DNA of 64,000 bases from Adineta ricciae (Eukaryota; Rotifera; Eurotatoria; Adinetida; Adinetidae), in assembly GCA_905250025.1 (NCBI GenBank), contig CAJNOJ010000254.1:62001-126000 (forward strand), written 5' to 3'. Position numbers and translations under genes: made by a program. Below are positions 1 through 11,370 of the stretch, piece after piece. The notes under the pieces are model-generated. The model saw only the letters and a list, made by a program, of their open reading frames with translations, did no database searches and was not told the DNA's origin. How positions within the stretch are numbered: position 1 is the stretch's first letter; the number at the start of each line of letters is the position of its first letter.

Positions 1-882
1 TTGGATCGATTACTGATATCGGTTTAATTTTTGCATATCTTCCATTTAAAATTGCTGGTGAAATATTCGGAGAAAGTCCAGTCAATGCTTCAACTATTTG
101 GTGTAAAGTTCAACTAACCGTTTGTTCAATATTGGCTTTGTGTTCACTTATCACAACATGTTTTCTTGCTTTTGACCAGTACCTATCGACTAATCCACGA
201 CAACAATGGAAAGCAATGAGTACACTTCGCTTAGCACATCGTTTGACTTTCTTCAATGTTTGTTTTTCAATCTCACATAATATTGTTTTCATTATATTCG
301 CTGAAAACGGTAAATTCGGATGTGCCATTTACAACCCGGTCGTGAAAACGTACTTCAAAGTGTTCTTTTATCCTATTTTCATTATCATTCTTCCTTTGAC
401 GTTCATCGGCTTACTTGGTCTTTTGGTTTATCGAAACATTCAATGGCATATGCGACGACGAATGATAGTGATGCGTCGTCGACTCGATCGTCAAATGTCA
501 GTCATCGTTCTTGCACGAGTGCTGTCTATTGCCATACTGGGCTCTCCATTTCTTTGCACAACTCTATATGAAATCAATTTGAATGATAACGAAGAAAATG
601 AAAACAAACTGGCGATCTATCAGTTAGCGTCCGCGATATCGTATTCATTGTTGTATGCCAGCTATTCCGTAAGTCATGAAAACTGTTCTCAGTGTAGATT
701 ATTTCATCATTGTTTCTTTTCAGAGTAATTTATATATATATTTGTTTATTTCGCCGCGATTTCGTCATCAAACGAGACAATTCTTTAACAAGAGATGTTG
801 TCCTAAGTTCAACAGACATCATCGTATTGAACCGGATATTCGTCTTGCAGTTGCGCCTCTCATCGAAGCAATCTCATCATAG
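1..882 (+). CDS. Rhodopsin-like GPCR, 3' part (5' end outside window)
   Basis: The reading frame is open from base 3 and covers roughly TM3 to TM7. Exon 1 ends at 668; a 55-bp GT-AG intron (669-723) is followed by a last exon 724-882 in phase 0. Hydrophobic helices alternate with basic loops; the third cytoplasmic loop has RRRLDRQM, almost the same as RRRLDQQM in the receptor at 13793-14846, so the two are paralogs. The DRY box after TM3 is altered to FDQY. After TM7 there is a short basic tail, as in class A receptors. Ligand and coupling cannot be read from sequence; the family resembles the large orphan, peptide-receptor-like set of bdelloids. GPCR call is firm, subfamily is not. Confidence 0.8.
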
Positions 883-1445
883 TTTTACACATTATTTCGA
901 GCTCTAGCTCGATTTTGTGATAGTTGTGTTTTTCTCATTTATTATATTTATTTAAGATATGAAACAAATTGTATTAATCTCGTCTTTAAACGGATATATC
1001 GAATATTGACTTTAGGATAATCTCGCTTCCTTGTTCTGCTACGGCAAAGTTGAGTAACAAGTAAGCTCAAACTCGATCTGACGTATAAAAGCACTTGACT
1101 AATTGTATCTAGGAGTCTAAAATGTTTGCAGAAAGGAATTTTCAGATAGACACTGACCTCTGTCATACCTGTCGTTGAATGGGTGTTACAGTCTATCCAT
1201 TTGCATTCGATTGTATTTTGTAGGTATACGAAGATCTTAAATATCTAGAAGATAATGAGCCTAAAATTCAATTAATTTTTGTTGTAAACTAATACAGAAT
1301 ATCTATATCGTCCCGCTTATCAGCGAATGATGTGCATAAAAAATAAGAGTATACTTGAAATACCTTGTTCTTTTTTGTTTTGTAAAGGATTGAGATAATG
1401 ATTTCTATTGTGTTAGAATTGATAACCTATCTTATTCTATTTTAG
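883..1445. other. Intergenic, no gene seen
   Basis: AT-rich spacer between the GPCR stop and the sedoheptulokinase start. No reading frame with recognisable content. It ends in a pyrimidine-rich 3' splice site (tctattttag, AG at 1444-1445) immediately before the next ATG. Confidence 0.5.
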
Positions 1446-2753
1446 ATGTTTTCTGTCGGTCTAGATATCGGAACAACATCTTGTAAAATATGTGTTGTTT
1501 CGTGCGATGCACAACATTCAGTTCTATTCACGGAACAACTTCCTCATCATGCTCATATTGTTCAGAAAGAATTTCCTTCGTACGATGAACAATCCCCTGT
1601 AAAAATTCTTGATATTGTGAATGAACTTTTCAAAAAATCGACTTATTTGAAAGACGATTCATCGATAAAATCAATTCAAATTTGTGGTCAAATGCATGGT
1701 TTGATTCTTTGGTCATCGAAATCACCGCGTACGATTGTTTCTTCTCTTGTTACTTGGCAAGATCAACGATGTTCAACCGAATTTCTCTCATCACTCGGAT
1801 CAATGTTAACACATTTACGAACTGGTTACGGTTTAGCAACTTTATTATGGCTAATGGAACAACAAAAAGGCAAAGACGACGATTTATTGAAATATGATCG
1901 AGCAGGAACTATTGCAGATTATGTTGCAACGATTTTCTGCGATGATGAAGTAACAGATCAATCACAAATATCAACTCAGATGGCCACTAGTTGGGGTGCA
2001 ATCGATAATCAATGGCCTGTTAAACATCGATTACTACCAGAAATCGTCGAACCTGGTACGATTATTGGTTATTACAAAAAGAAGATTCCCATCTATGTCG
2101 CTCTCGGTGATTTACAGTGCTCAGTATTCAGTTGTCAACCGGAGAAGAATGAAGGAATTATTAACATATCGACATCAGCACAATTGGCTTTAGTTACCGA
2201 TAAACAATCATCGAATCACGATCAGCTTCTATCGCCAATGCGTGTTCCTTATTTTCAATCTAAAGATTTATTAGTTGCTGCTTCATTGAATGGTGGAAAT
2301 GTTCTTTCAGCTTTTGTTCATCTCGTTCATTCATGGAACTCATCAATTAACAGTGATTCTTCGTCATTATCACTTGATACACTTTGGTCACGATTAATTC
2401 AGCGAGGACTTGAGTCAAATTCAATCATCGAGAATATCTCCGCTGCTCTTTTTGGTGAACGACATGATCCATCGATGTCCGCTTCATTAACAAACATTCG
2501 TTCAATTCATATGTCTCAACTAAATGATGTTGGTTCTGTTTTTCGTTCAATTTGCCATTGGATTATAAAGAATCTATTCGAGATGTTAGGAAATGATTCT
2601 TCGACAATCAATGGTATCATTGGAACAGGTAGCGCATTGATGAGAAATGGCGTTCTACAACGAGAAATTCAAAACAGAGTGCAATGTCAAGTAAAATTTA
2701 ATGAACATTCCGATGCTGCGTATGGTTCTGCCTTATTTGCTTTCATGCAATGA
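1446..2753 (+). CDS. SHPK: Sedoheptulokinase-like FGGY carbohydrate kinase
   Basis: Intronless 435-aa ORF. The N-terminus has the FGGY/actin-fold phosphate loop (DIGTTSCK, residues 7-14), then ICGQMHGLILW, a substrate-site block typical of sedoheptulokinases, VTWQDQRC, and near the C-terminus GTGSALMRNG, the second nucleotide-binding glycine loop. Length is close to animal SHPK (about 480 aa). Expected reaction: ATP-dependent phosphorylation of sedoheptulose to sedoheptulose 7-phosphate, feeding the non-oxidative pentose phosphate pathway in the cytosol. The ATG directly follows a splice-acceptor-like tttag, so the mRNA may have a non-coding 5' exon or be trans-spliced. The amine oxidase gene starts 77 bp downstream on the same strand. 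Another FGGY kinase (xylulokinase-like) is the main alternative. Confidence 0.85.
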   Translation: MFSVGLDIGTTSCKICVVSCDAQHSVLFTEQLPHHAHIVQKEFPSYDEQSPVKILDIVNELFKKSTYLKDDSSIKSIQICGQMHGLILWSSKSPRTIVSSLVTWQDQRCSTEFLSSLGSMLTHLRTGYGLATLLWLMEQQKGKDDDLLKYDRAGTIADYVATIFCDDEVTDQSQISTQMATSWGAIDNQWPVKHRLLPEIVEPGTIIGYYKKKIPIYVALGDLQCSVFSCQPEKNEGIINISTSAQLALVTDKQSSNHDQLLSPMRVPYFQSKDLLVAASLNGGNVLSAFVHLVHSWNSSINSDSSSLSLDTLWSRLIQRGLESNSIIENISAALFGERHDPSMSASLTNIRSIHMSQLNDVGSVFRSICHWIIKNLFEMLGNDSSTINGIIGTGSALMRNGVLQREIQNRVQCQVKFNEHSDAAYGSALFAFMQ

Positions 2754-2790
2754 TATTTTTCTTTCTTTGTGATGAACTTTTCACCGATGA

Positions 2791-2803
2791 GTTTTAGTTT
2801 TAG
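2791..2803 (+). promoter_or_regulatory. Candidate trans-splice acceptor between SHPK and MAO
   Basis: The 77-bp gap between SHPK stop and MAO start holds gttttagttttag, a 3' splice-site-like motif with no upstream exon of its own, 27 bp before the ATG at 2831. Trans-splicing is an inference. Confidence 0.35.
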
Positions 2804-2830
2804 ATTGAAAAAAAAAGGAAAAGAATTTCG

Positions 2831-4952
2831 ATGTCGGACGAAGCAGAGATCATCGATGTGATTGTGGTTGGAGCAGGAATATCCGGTCTCTACGCTGCTT
2901 ATCGATTGAAAGAGAAAGCACCACATTTGAATGTATTGGTTCTTGAAGCCAAAGGTAAATTTAAAAAAAACGACGTTCTCTTTTTATGTAACTGATTTGA
3001 TCTGAATCAAAGATCGAGTTGGTGGTCGAACGTTAACGGTTGACTTAAAGTCTTCTCATGAAGAGAATGTCACCGATCGATTTGATTTGGGTGGTCAATG
3101 GGTTACAGAGTAAGATAACAGAATCGATTTTTTGCAAAATTCATTTTCACTTGATTTATATCAGTACACAGGACAATGTGACTTCATTACTTCAGGAGTT
3201 ACAATTGGAAACGTATGCGCAATACCATACCGGTAAAAGTATTGCCGAATTACATCGTCGTGTTCGCCAATATTCGTTAACTATGCCATTTGTTTCATTA
3301 CTTTCATTTCTTGAAAGTATCTATAATGTTTTTCGAGTAAGAAATCTCATCAATGAGCATTTTTCAACTATCCTCTTTGATCTCTATCACAGCTTGAAAG
3401 TTTAGCATCGAATATTCCAACGTGGAATCCAATGAATGCACGAAATTCAAACTATCTTGATCAGCGTACATTTGCCGATTTAATGAAACCATGGATTCAT
3501 AATAGTAGGCCTACGAAAATCGTTAAAACTTATGGTAAAATGATTGTTCGATAGGTATGAATCCATTGATGGTAGCAGCTGTCCGAACGGTGTTTGGATG
3601 CGAACCAGAACAATTGAATGCTTTATTTGGATTAACGTATGCTCAAGCTGGTGGAGGATTTCTGAGATTGACATTAACTGATCCTGGTTGTGCACAAGAA
3701 AAGAAGATTAAAGTAAGACAGATTGATTTCATCATACTGAAATTGTTAATTTGATCGATTTAAGGGTGGGTCTCAACAAATATCCGAGAAGCTCTTGGAA
3801 AAGATTGGAAGTGATAAAGTTTTGCTGCAAACACCTGTTCAGAAGATTGTACAAAATGATGATGGTTTGTAAAATTTAGAATCTAATTCGTTTTTTCAAT
3901 GTACGTTTTTAGGTATTGTTGAAATTACTACCATTGGTGATCAAATTAAATTTCAATGTCGTAAAGTTATTCTTGCTATTCCGCCCTCGCAAATCAGTAA
4001 GTTTAACTCGTTTGAGAATGCTTCACAACACTATTTAGTTTAGTTCCGATACAATTTGAACCGATGTTACCTGGTTACAAACGTGAAATGCTTAAGCATA
4101 TGCCTATTGGTAGTTATATAAAGTTTATTTTTATCTTTGATAAAGTACTTTAACTATTTTCTTCTGAAAATTTTCAAACTTCGTATTAACTTTATAGGCG
4201 TTCTGGCGTGACGATGGTCTTAGTGGTGAAGTTGTCAGTGATGGAAGTTTCGCACCACTTGGCCTTTCCATTGGCCCAATGACATGTAAATAACAATGAG
4301 AATTCTTCTGAATATGCCGCAAACATTGTTTTTCTTGTCTAGATCTAATTGATGGAACAACTTCATATGGCACACCTGCTCTGTTAGGATTTATCGGTGG
4401 TCGATGCGCTGCTGTATGGACAAGTGTGACACGTGAGGAACGTCGCAAGGGTTTACTGGAATGTTTATCGAGATACTTTGGTGGTCAAAAAGTTTCTGCA
4501 CATCTAATTGAATATGCAGAAAAAGATTGGAATCTAGAGCCATATTCTGGCGGATGCCCTTGTCATAATGCTACGACGGGTTCGATGAAAGATTTTGTCG
4601 ATGGTCTAAGGAAACCATATAAAAATATTCATTTTGCTGGAACAGAAACTGCTGCACAATGGATGGGTTATATGGATGGCGCAGTTGATGCGGGACGACG
4701 TGCTGCATCGGAAGTTTTAGTAGCACTTCGACCAGAAGATCAACCACAAGATGATACTATCGATCAGTATACGTTTGAGAATCAAAGTAGATACGATTGT
4801 TTTTGAACTTCATTGGATTTTTCTTTCTGCATTTAGATCGTAAATATCAACACTATCGCATTCCACGTTCAATGTTCTATTATGCAATTCCAATAATAAT
4901 TGTCTCTCTTACTGCAGTATCAAAAGTGTTTTTCGCAAAATATTTTTCATGA
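2831..4952 (+). CDS. Monoamine oxidase (MAO A/B type flavin amine oxidase)
   Basis: Eleven exons (2831-2954, 3013-3109, 3165-3336, 3393-3504, 3555-3712, 3765-3864, 3913-3996, 4044-4144, 4198-4285, 4343-4786, 4837-4952) join in frame to a 531-aa protein, close to the 520-527 aa of vertebrate MAOs. The N-terminus carries the FAD-binding VVGAGISGLYAA, then RVGGRT and LGGQWV. Near the C-terminus EPYSGGC contains the cysteine that binds FAD covalently in MAO A/B, followed by HFAGTETA and MGYMDGAVDAG. The last exon, reached through a 50-bp intron that removes an in-frame stop at 4804-4806, encodes a hydrophobic helix (YYAIPIIIVSLTAV) with flanking basic residues: the tail anchor that holds MAO in the outer mitochondrial membrane. 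Expected role: oxidative deamination of biogenic amines with release of H2O2. Confidence 0.9.
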
Positions 4953-5941
4953 CATTGTTTTTTCTTCTATTTTTTTATGTATGCTTCGGCATTTTGATTA
5001 GCAAAGTAAATAAAACTTATTTTTAGATCAAATAAACAAACTAAGACACAATTTTGCAAATTCTATGCAAAGAACATACCCACTTATACAGATTAATGTG
5101 AACGAAATCTAAATTTCAAGATCTTACAACATATTGATGCTAAACACTAAGATGCATACAAGTATCAGCGTTAGCACTCAGTTAACGTTGACAATACTTT
5201 TGAGAAATGGTGAAAGTAATTAATAAACTAAGCATATAACAAGTGACTGGAGAACGACTAATCTCTCATCTCGAGAAGTTATCTGATTGATAGTTATGCA
5301 TTTCGTAGATGGAAAAAAGTTACATTTCATGTGATTATTTGGTTTTTATCGCTGTAAAAGTCATGGATGTTGTAGGAAAAGGAACATGTAATAATTGTGT
5401 AACTGAATAACAGTTTTTGTTAATACAATTTTGAATTATCAAGTTTTTCGTGGGTTGATTTGTTGATAGAAAATTGACGAAGCATAAGTGATGGTATTAT
5501 TCTCATCAGATTTTATATAAGCTTTCATTATGTTCAGAAATTCGAAAAAAATCCCATAAGAAACTAAAGTCTTCTAGCGAAATCCTAATTTTTGTCAATG
5601 TATCCAATGGTAATATTTAGTTTGTTGTAAGTCATTTGTGTACGACCGTTTTACGGTCAAGTATCTATGAGTTATTATCGTGACTTTTCCGAGATAATGT
5701 AACTGAGATTTTCTTTTTATCCCTAATACCATGTTTGACGCTTAATTGATTTCAAATCATGACATTCGAATAATAGAAGCAGGTTTTTTTCTCAGAAACA
5801 CAAGTCCTGATAGGTAATCTTTTTTTATTTTGCTAAAAGTTAAAGTATTAATTTCAAGGTATTAAATGAAATGGTATATATAAGGTAATATTCGGTATCA
5901 ATTGATTGCTCTTTTTTTGTCTATTAGGAATAGAAAGAAAT
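4953..5941. other. Intergenic, about 1 kb
   Basis: AT-rich, no coding frame recognised. Contains a short repeat (about 4963-5047) shared with the leader of the uL1m gene. Ends in tctattag just before the astacin start. Confidence 0.5.
4963..5047 (+). repeat. Diverged copy of the uL1m 5' leader
   Basis: About 80 bp align by eye with 8493-8568: both contain a tttttatgt start, attagcaaa, ataaaac, ttttagatcaaata and aactaag. The second copy lies directly before the ATG at 8569. It may be a relic of a duplicated promoter/leader or a small dispersed repeat. Confidence 0.55.
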
Positions 5942-7354
5942 ATGATAAAGATCTTTATTTTTCTTGTATTACATTTATTCGTCTTGGCTTTTGGAATTCC
6001 AGTAAGTCCTTTAATTATCTATTTTTGATTCTCATGTTAATATCGTTTATTTAGATATTTCCACCAGCAAGGAATTTCTCATCATCGATCAATACAAAAC
6101 GAATGAACACTAAGAAACTTGGTATTTATTCTATTGTCTTTGCTATTAACTATATGAAAACCATGGAAATATATCTGAAATGTGCTAAACTCTAACTATC
6201 GAGCGTTTTTTCTTCAAAAAATGTAAATATTTTTGAAAAGATTTGAGGAAAAAGCTGAGTACAATCCTGAAAGAGTTAAATGTAAACATTTTAATCTTTT
6301 CAAAATCGTCTCTAGGTAATATTTTTGGTGATGATATGTTGTTTCCTACGCCCTTGGCTGGCATGGCACCTCGTGGTGTTGCCGTCACTGAAACGACTAA
6401 ATGGCCTTATGGAATTATTCCCTACGATATTTCTCCTATTACAGGTAAGTTGAGCTAAGAATTGAATGCGAATAATTAGTAAGAGCGTCTTGTGATATTC
6501 ATTCATATAATTACATTTCGATTCGACTTGATCCGATGCAGTTATTTTGTTTCTATTTTAGATGCAGAAGATCGTCTAATGATTGAGAATGCAATGCATC
6601 GTATTATGTATGACACTGGCTCGCCAATTGCGGGATCAGAGGCACGCGAGAGTTGTGTTTATTTTCGACCACGTTTACATACTGATACTACTTATCTTAC
6701 CATTGTCTATGGAAAAGGATGTAGTGCACATGTAAATAATGATCATGGAACAATATTAATCTATATTTTCGGTATTTCTGTTGAATAGGTTGGTTATTGG
6801 AAAAATTATCCATTAAAGTTGACATTGCAAAAATCTGAAGGTGGAACTTGTTTTACTAGTAGGATTATTCAACATGAACTAATGCATGTTCTTAGTATGT
6901 TAAATATTCTAATCGAATTTATTTCTTTTCTTTATTTTAATAGATTTTAGACATGAGCATCAACGACCTGATCGTGATAATTATATTCAAGTTCATTATG
7001 ACAATATCGATTCAGAACGGGTAATAAACACTAAGCAAAATATGATAGATGTTCTTCATTTAAACAAAGCGAATAAATCATTAATCTATTACTATAATAT
7101 AAAGTTAACTATATGTTGTTGTTTTTTTCTGTAGTACTATGACTTTGAGAAAACAGAATGGGGTACAACAGCGACTGATTTAGAAACGAATTATGATTAT
7201 GACTCAATTCTACACTATGGAGTAAACGATCTTTCCAAGAATGGTTTACCAACAATAGTTCCCAAACAAATCGGGGGTTCAAATTGGTGTTCGTGAAAAT
7301 TTTAGTCCTACTGATATCCTTGAAGTGCGTCTATTATATGGGTGTCAAGTTTAA
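5942..7354 (+). CDS. Astacin-like zinc metalloprotease, frameshifted and with altered motifs
   Basis: Seven exons (5942-6001, 6055-6121, 6316-6444, 6562-6731, 6789-6894, 6944-7020, 7135 on) encode a signal peptide (IFIFLVLHLFVLAF), a short pro-region and an astacin (M12A) domain beginning near TKWPYGIIPYDI. The zinc motif reads HELMHVLNFRHEHQRPDRD: the three histidines and the glutamate are present, but the usual Gly of HExxHxxGxxH is Asn. The Met-turn reads SILHY instead of SxMHY. In the last exon a run of five G (7273-7277) shifts the frame, giving a stop at 7294-7296. The next frame continues with astacin-like C-terminal residues (FSPTDILEVRLLYGC) to a stop at 7352-7354. Either a one-base sequencing error in the G run or a decaying gene; the two motif changes favour relaxed constraint. 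Confidence 0.75.
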
Positions 7355-8568
7355 AAGGTTCAAAATATACGCTAATAACGTAACATGATTATAATTCTTG
7401 AAGAATTTTCAAGATTAATAAATTGACAAGCGTCTTTCAAATTGGTTTCTCTTAACAAAGATTGGCATCGATAGTAGAGAGTCTGTTAAAACCGATCATA
7501 ATCTGAGGATGAGGGATGGATAGATACCTAACAGAAATGTTGATCATGTATTCTCATCATGAACAAATGAAAATCAGATGATTTTTTTCTATGCTGAGAA
7601 GTAAATTTGAAAAAATCTATTCATTTAGAACACAATTACAAAGATACAATAAAGGATATTTTCAGGATATCGTGCCCAACAAAATTTTCGTTTTTTCTTT
7701 GATATTTTCATTACAATTTCATTTATAAAATCTAGAAAATAAAAACCCTAGGTAAATGTTCATTATTGTTTTATCGAATAGTTTCTCCTTTTAAAAATAT
7801 ATTGTCTTATTAAATGTTTTCTTTTCAAATAAATTACAAACTATCTTACAAGTAACACAGTATGGTCGATCAACAATATAGCATTCAATGATTATCTATC
7901 TTCTACTACAATTTCAACGCATAATTTTAAGTAAAGATGTGTCTGATGACCCATAGAATAGTCACACCCTAGTTTAATCATACTTCTTTGACTTCTGCAT
8001 GTCAATATACAAATATTTTCAGTGTTTTACATCTCATATGAAGGTGGAAGTTTTAAACAATGCAAGAGACACCTGATGCTATTGACTAGTTTGTATCGCA
8101 AAGATGGTACGAGAGATAACAAAAGCTGCGTAGATTCACTCACAGTCTATTGCCGGTAGTAGATTCACTAGAATTCCATTGATTTTAGATGAACTGTAAT
8201 ATATGAAAGTGTAGTCTTCGAAAACATAAGGACATAAGATAATCATGTTTTGAAAACAAATCATAAAATACATTCATCTATTTCAATTAAATTACATAAT
8301 ATTCACGATCTATTGATTATGTTTCGCTGACAGCACCTTACCGTCATCTGTATCGTGTAATTTCTCTTTCACTGTTCCGTTTATTTGTTTGGCTGAGTTG
8401 ATATCCAATGTATTTTCTTTTGCGTTCTGTTCTGCTCTGGACACTCACTGTGCCCAAAGTGAAGTGAAATTTGAAATAGTACTAAGTTTTCTTCTTTTTA
8501 TGTGTCGCAGTATTTTAATTAGCAAAACAGATAAAACATATTGTTTTAGATCAAATAAAAAACTAAGA
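7355..8568. other. Intergenic, about 1.2 kb
   Basis: AT-rich; short frames only. No exon pattern recognised apart from the leader repeat at 8493-8568. Confidence 0.5.
8493..8568 (+). repeat. uL1m leader copy of the short repeat
   Basis: Matches 4963-5047 with scattered differences and small gaps. Contains tgttttag, a possible 3' splice site about 20 bp before the ATG. Confidence 0.5.
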
Positions 8569-10002
8569 ATGACGAGTCTGCTTGTTCAACAACTTTGGTC
8601 AGGTTTAACAGCTTCATCGTTCCTTCGTCCAACAATTCAGATTCAACCAGCAATACGGACGAAGATGGCAAGACGAATTCAACGGAATCGAGTACCAACA
8701 CATGCAAAACCAAGTAATACGTGGATGCAAAAAAAAGTGGTGTATGTCACGGATGACATTGATTCTATCTTGCAATCGATTCGATGTACTTTAGATCACG
8801 AACTGCTGAGGCTGAACCTGTTTATGATGATGAATTTGCGAAAAGAAAACCAATCGATAAAGTTTGGCTAGTAAAGGAGTATCCAGTGCAATCATGGCCA
8901 TTGGACACAGTTTTAAATTGGCATCGAGAAATGGTCCAACCAAAAATACTCAATTCACTGGATTCATTTGTATGGGCACGATTGAAATTGGATATGACAA
9001 CTTCGAAAAAGGTCGGTCGAACCATTATTTCATATTGACAATAAGGACATAATTGTATTTAGACAAAATTTCTTGAAAGTGTCAAAGGCCTAGTAACATT
9101 TCCTCATTATTTTGAAGATCGACCGCGTAAAAACGTTGTTCTCTTTTGTCGAGTAAGGTTATTAGTTCTTTGTTCATATCATTTCCAAAACGTTCTTTCT
9201 CTTTATAGCTCCCAGAACATATGAAAGCAGCTGGTGAGATTATTTCTCTTGACTGTTTCGTTTCGAACTCTGAGTTTTATTAGAAAAACATGGTGCTTAC
9301 ATGTTTGGTTACACCGATGTCATTAAACAAGTACGACTTATTCAACGTTTTTTGTTCTTTTTGAATAGTGATGTTTTCTAGTTTGAACGCGGTGATGTAA
9401 CTGATACCAATTATGAATATGTTTTATGTGCACCAGATGTCTATGCAGATATTCTACATCTACGAAAAAAGATCTCAAAAGATAAATTTCCCAATCCTCA
9501 ATTCGGTTTGAATTTTGAATTGACAATTCAGTCATGAGAAGGAAACCGAAATTTCATCTTTAGGTAGTCTTCATCCCAATGTCGATAAAATGTTAGAGAA
9601 ATTCATTCGTGGAAAAGAATATCAATCAGCTAAATACGAAGAAGCTCGTGGAATCGTCGAACTTCGGTTTGGCATAGTAAGTTTCATCGAATTAGTTTCT
9701 TTATCCAATCGAATTTCATTTAGATCAATATGTCCAATCAACAATTAGAAGAGAATTTTAAAGCTCTCCTCGAACAATTGTGTACACATTCTCAAACCAA
9801 AGCTGGTCCATTCGTTCTAGGAAGTTCTGTGTATTGTCCGCCATCAACAGAAGAATTTCGAGTGGACGTTGCGCCTTACCTTCCTGATGAAGAAGATGTA
9901 CTTGATAAGAAAGAATCTGCTAAACAAGTTGTGGACGATCTAATCAAAAAATCCGCGCCCGATGTTGGAGATGAACTATTTAAATCTTTAGCAAAGAAAT
10001 AA
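8569..10002 (+). CDS. MRPL1: Mitochondrial large ribosomal subunit protein uL1m
   Basis: Eight exons (8569-8741, 8795-9011, 9063-9152, 9209-9233, 9284-9330, 9382-9505, 9564-9676, 9724-10002) give 355 aa, similar in size to animal MRPL1. The first 60 residues are basic with few acidic residues, as expected of a mitochondrial import sequence. Family blocks in order: KNVVLFCRLPE, KHGAYMFGYTDVIKQ, LHPNVDKMLEKF, a GIVELRFGI strand and the C-terminal GPFVLGSSVYCPPS. L1 proteins bind 23S/16S rRNA in the L1 stalk and help tRNA leave the E site. The first intron uses donor gtatgt at 8742; reading through it gives a plausible but wrong longer ORF that ends at 8871. Beta carbonic anhydrase follows 147 bp downstream on the same strand. 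Confidence 0.85.
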
Positions 10003-10149
10003 ATATTTCGAAGATATCTTTGTTTTCGTTTGTTTTCTTTTTCATTAAATTTACCTGGATATCAAAATTATTGCACTTACTGACCTCTGACGTTTCTCTT
10101 CGCTCTTTATTTTTCTCTATAACACATTCGTGGTAAGAGATAACAAGAA

Positions 10150-10853
10150 ATGCATAAAGTTATAGCAGCTGCGATTGACTCGAATATCCTCTCCGCCTCG
10201 GAATCATTTATTGATCAATGTTGTGCTCAAAACGTTGAATATGCTCGAAATTATGATGAGAAAATCTATGATGTGCGTGCACCACCTTCGAAACACTTAG
10301 CGATTGTCTGCTGTATGGATGCACGTCTAGATGTTTTTCGAATGCTTGGATTAAAACCTGGCGAAGCGCATATTATTCGAAATGGTAAATTTCGATTTAA
10401 AAAAATGAATCTTATCAGAGTTTTTCAGGTGGTGGTCGCATTCGTGATGCAGTGCGTTCACTTGTTTGTAGTCAAACATTGTTACAAACCAAAGAAGTGA
10501 TGATCATCCATCATACAGATTGTGGTTTTACATATTTTTCGAATAATGATCAAGTGATCGCCGCTCTCAAGGTACAGTTTCCCATTTCACTTTTTCTCTT
10601 TCATTTACTTTACTGCAAAACATTGGTTTAGCTACAGCCCGGAACAAATGTGGGTAATTTACCTGTTTTTCAAACAGTGCCTGGTCAAGTATCAGCGAGC
10701 GATCGGCCAGATTTCATGCCAATTGAAGACTTAGAACAATCCGTTCGAGATGATATGGCCGAATACAAACAGTATCCAATGCTCAACCAAAATGTTACTG
10801 TAAGAGGATTTTTGTATGATACAAAAACTGGTTTACTCAAGGAGATCAACTAG
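10150..10853 (+). CDS. Beta-class carbonic anhydrase
   Basis: Three exons (10150-10384, 10429-10571, 10632-10853) encode 199 aa. Zinc ligands are visible: Cys in CCMDARLD (with the Asp-Arg dyad of beta enzymes) and the His-x-x-Cys pair in HHTDCGF. The glycine-rich [14 protein letters not shown] follows the first motif, and [11 protein letters not shown] closes the fold. The compact size without extra N-terminal sequence resembles the bacterial/archaeal-type beta-CA subclass. Function: reversible CO2 hydration. Beta-CAs occur in invertebrates but not vertebrates; an older bacterial origin is possible and would need a tree. The introns show it is a resident eukaryotic gene. Confidence 0.88.
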
Positions 10854-11370
10854 TCGTTGAAAATCTGCCCTTCTATTGTATTTTTAATCAAGCTACTTGG
10901 AATAGTCGTCGGCTTTTTCTAAATATGATCGATATCATCTAAAATAGTTTGTTTCTTAAACTATGTCTAACGATACTTCTAAGGAAAGTGTTATTCCATT
11001 TTGAACAAACACTGATTTTTTGAAAAGTGGTATAAATTGTATCAAGACACCATACTCATAGTCTTCCGAAATCAACGTTCATCGCATAGACGATTAGGTT
11101 TCTACACTTTATGATACAACACGCCCACTTCAATCTACGTACTTTTTCTTGATTAGTATAAATATCAAATGGTTTAGTCTTACTCATATTTAATCTCTTT
11201 GTTATACTGTTATTCAACGAATAATCCTTAAAGTCGAAATTTTTCGTGTAACATAAAATCATCATCAATGAGAACGGATTGGGATTGACAATGGCTCATC
11301 AAGAAGCAATCAACAGACACTTCGAATACGATTATTTCATTCTAACGATAAAACGTTGAAAAACTCATAT
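10854..11370. other. Intergenic, no gene seen
   Basis: About 0.5 kb of AT-rich DNA between convergent genes; nothing recognised. Confidence 0.5.

Noticed and set aside
8742..8871. Longer first ORF through intron 1 of uL1m
   Set aside because: Runs into a stop; the 53-bp intron restores the conserved frame downstream.
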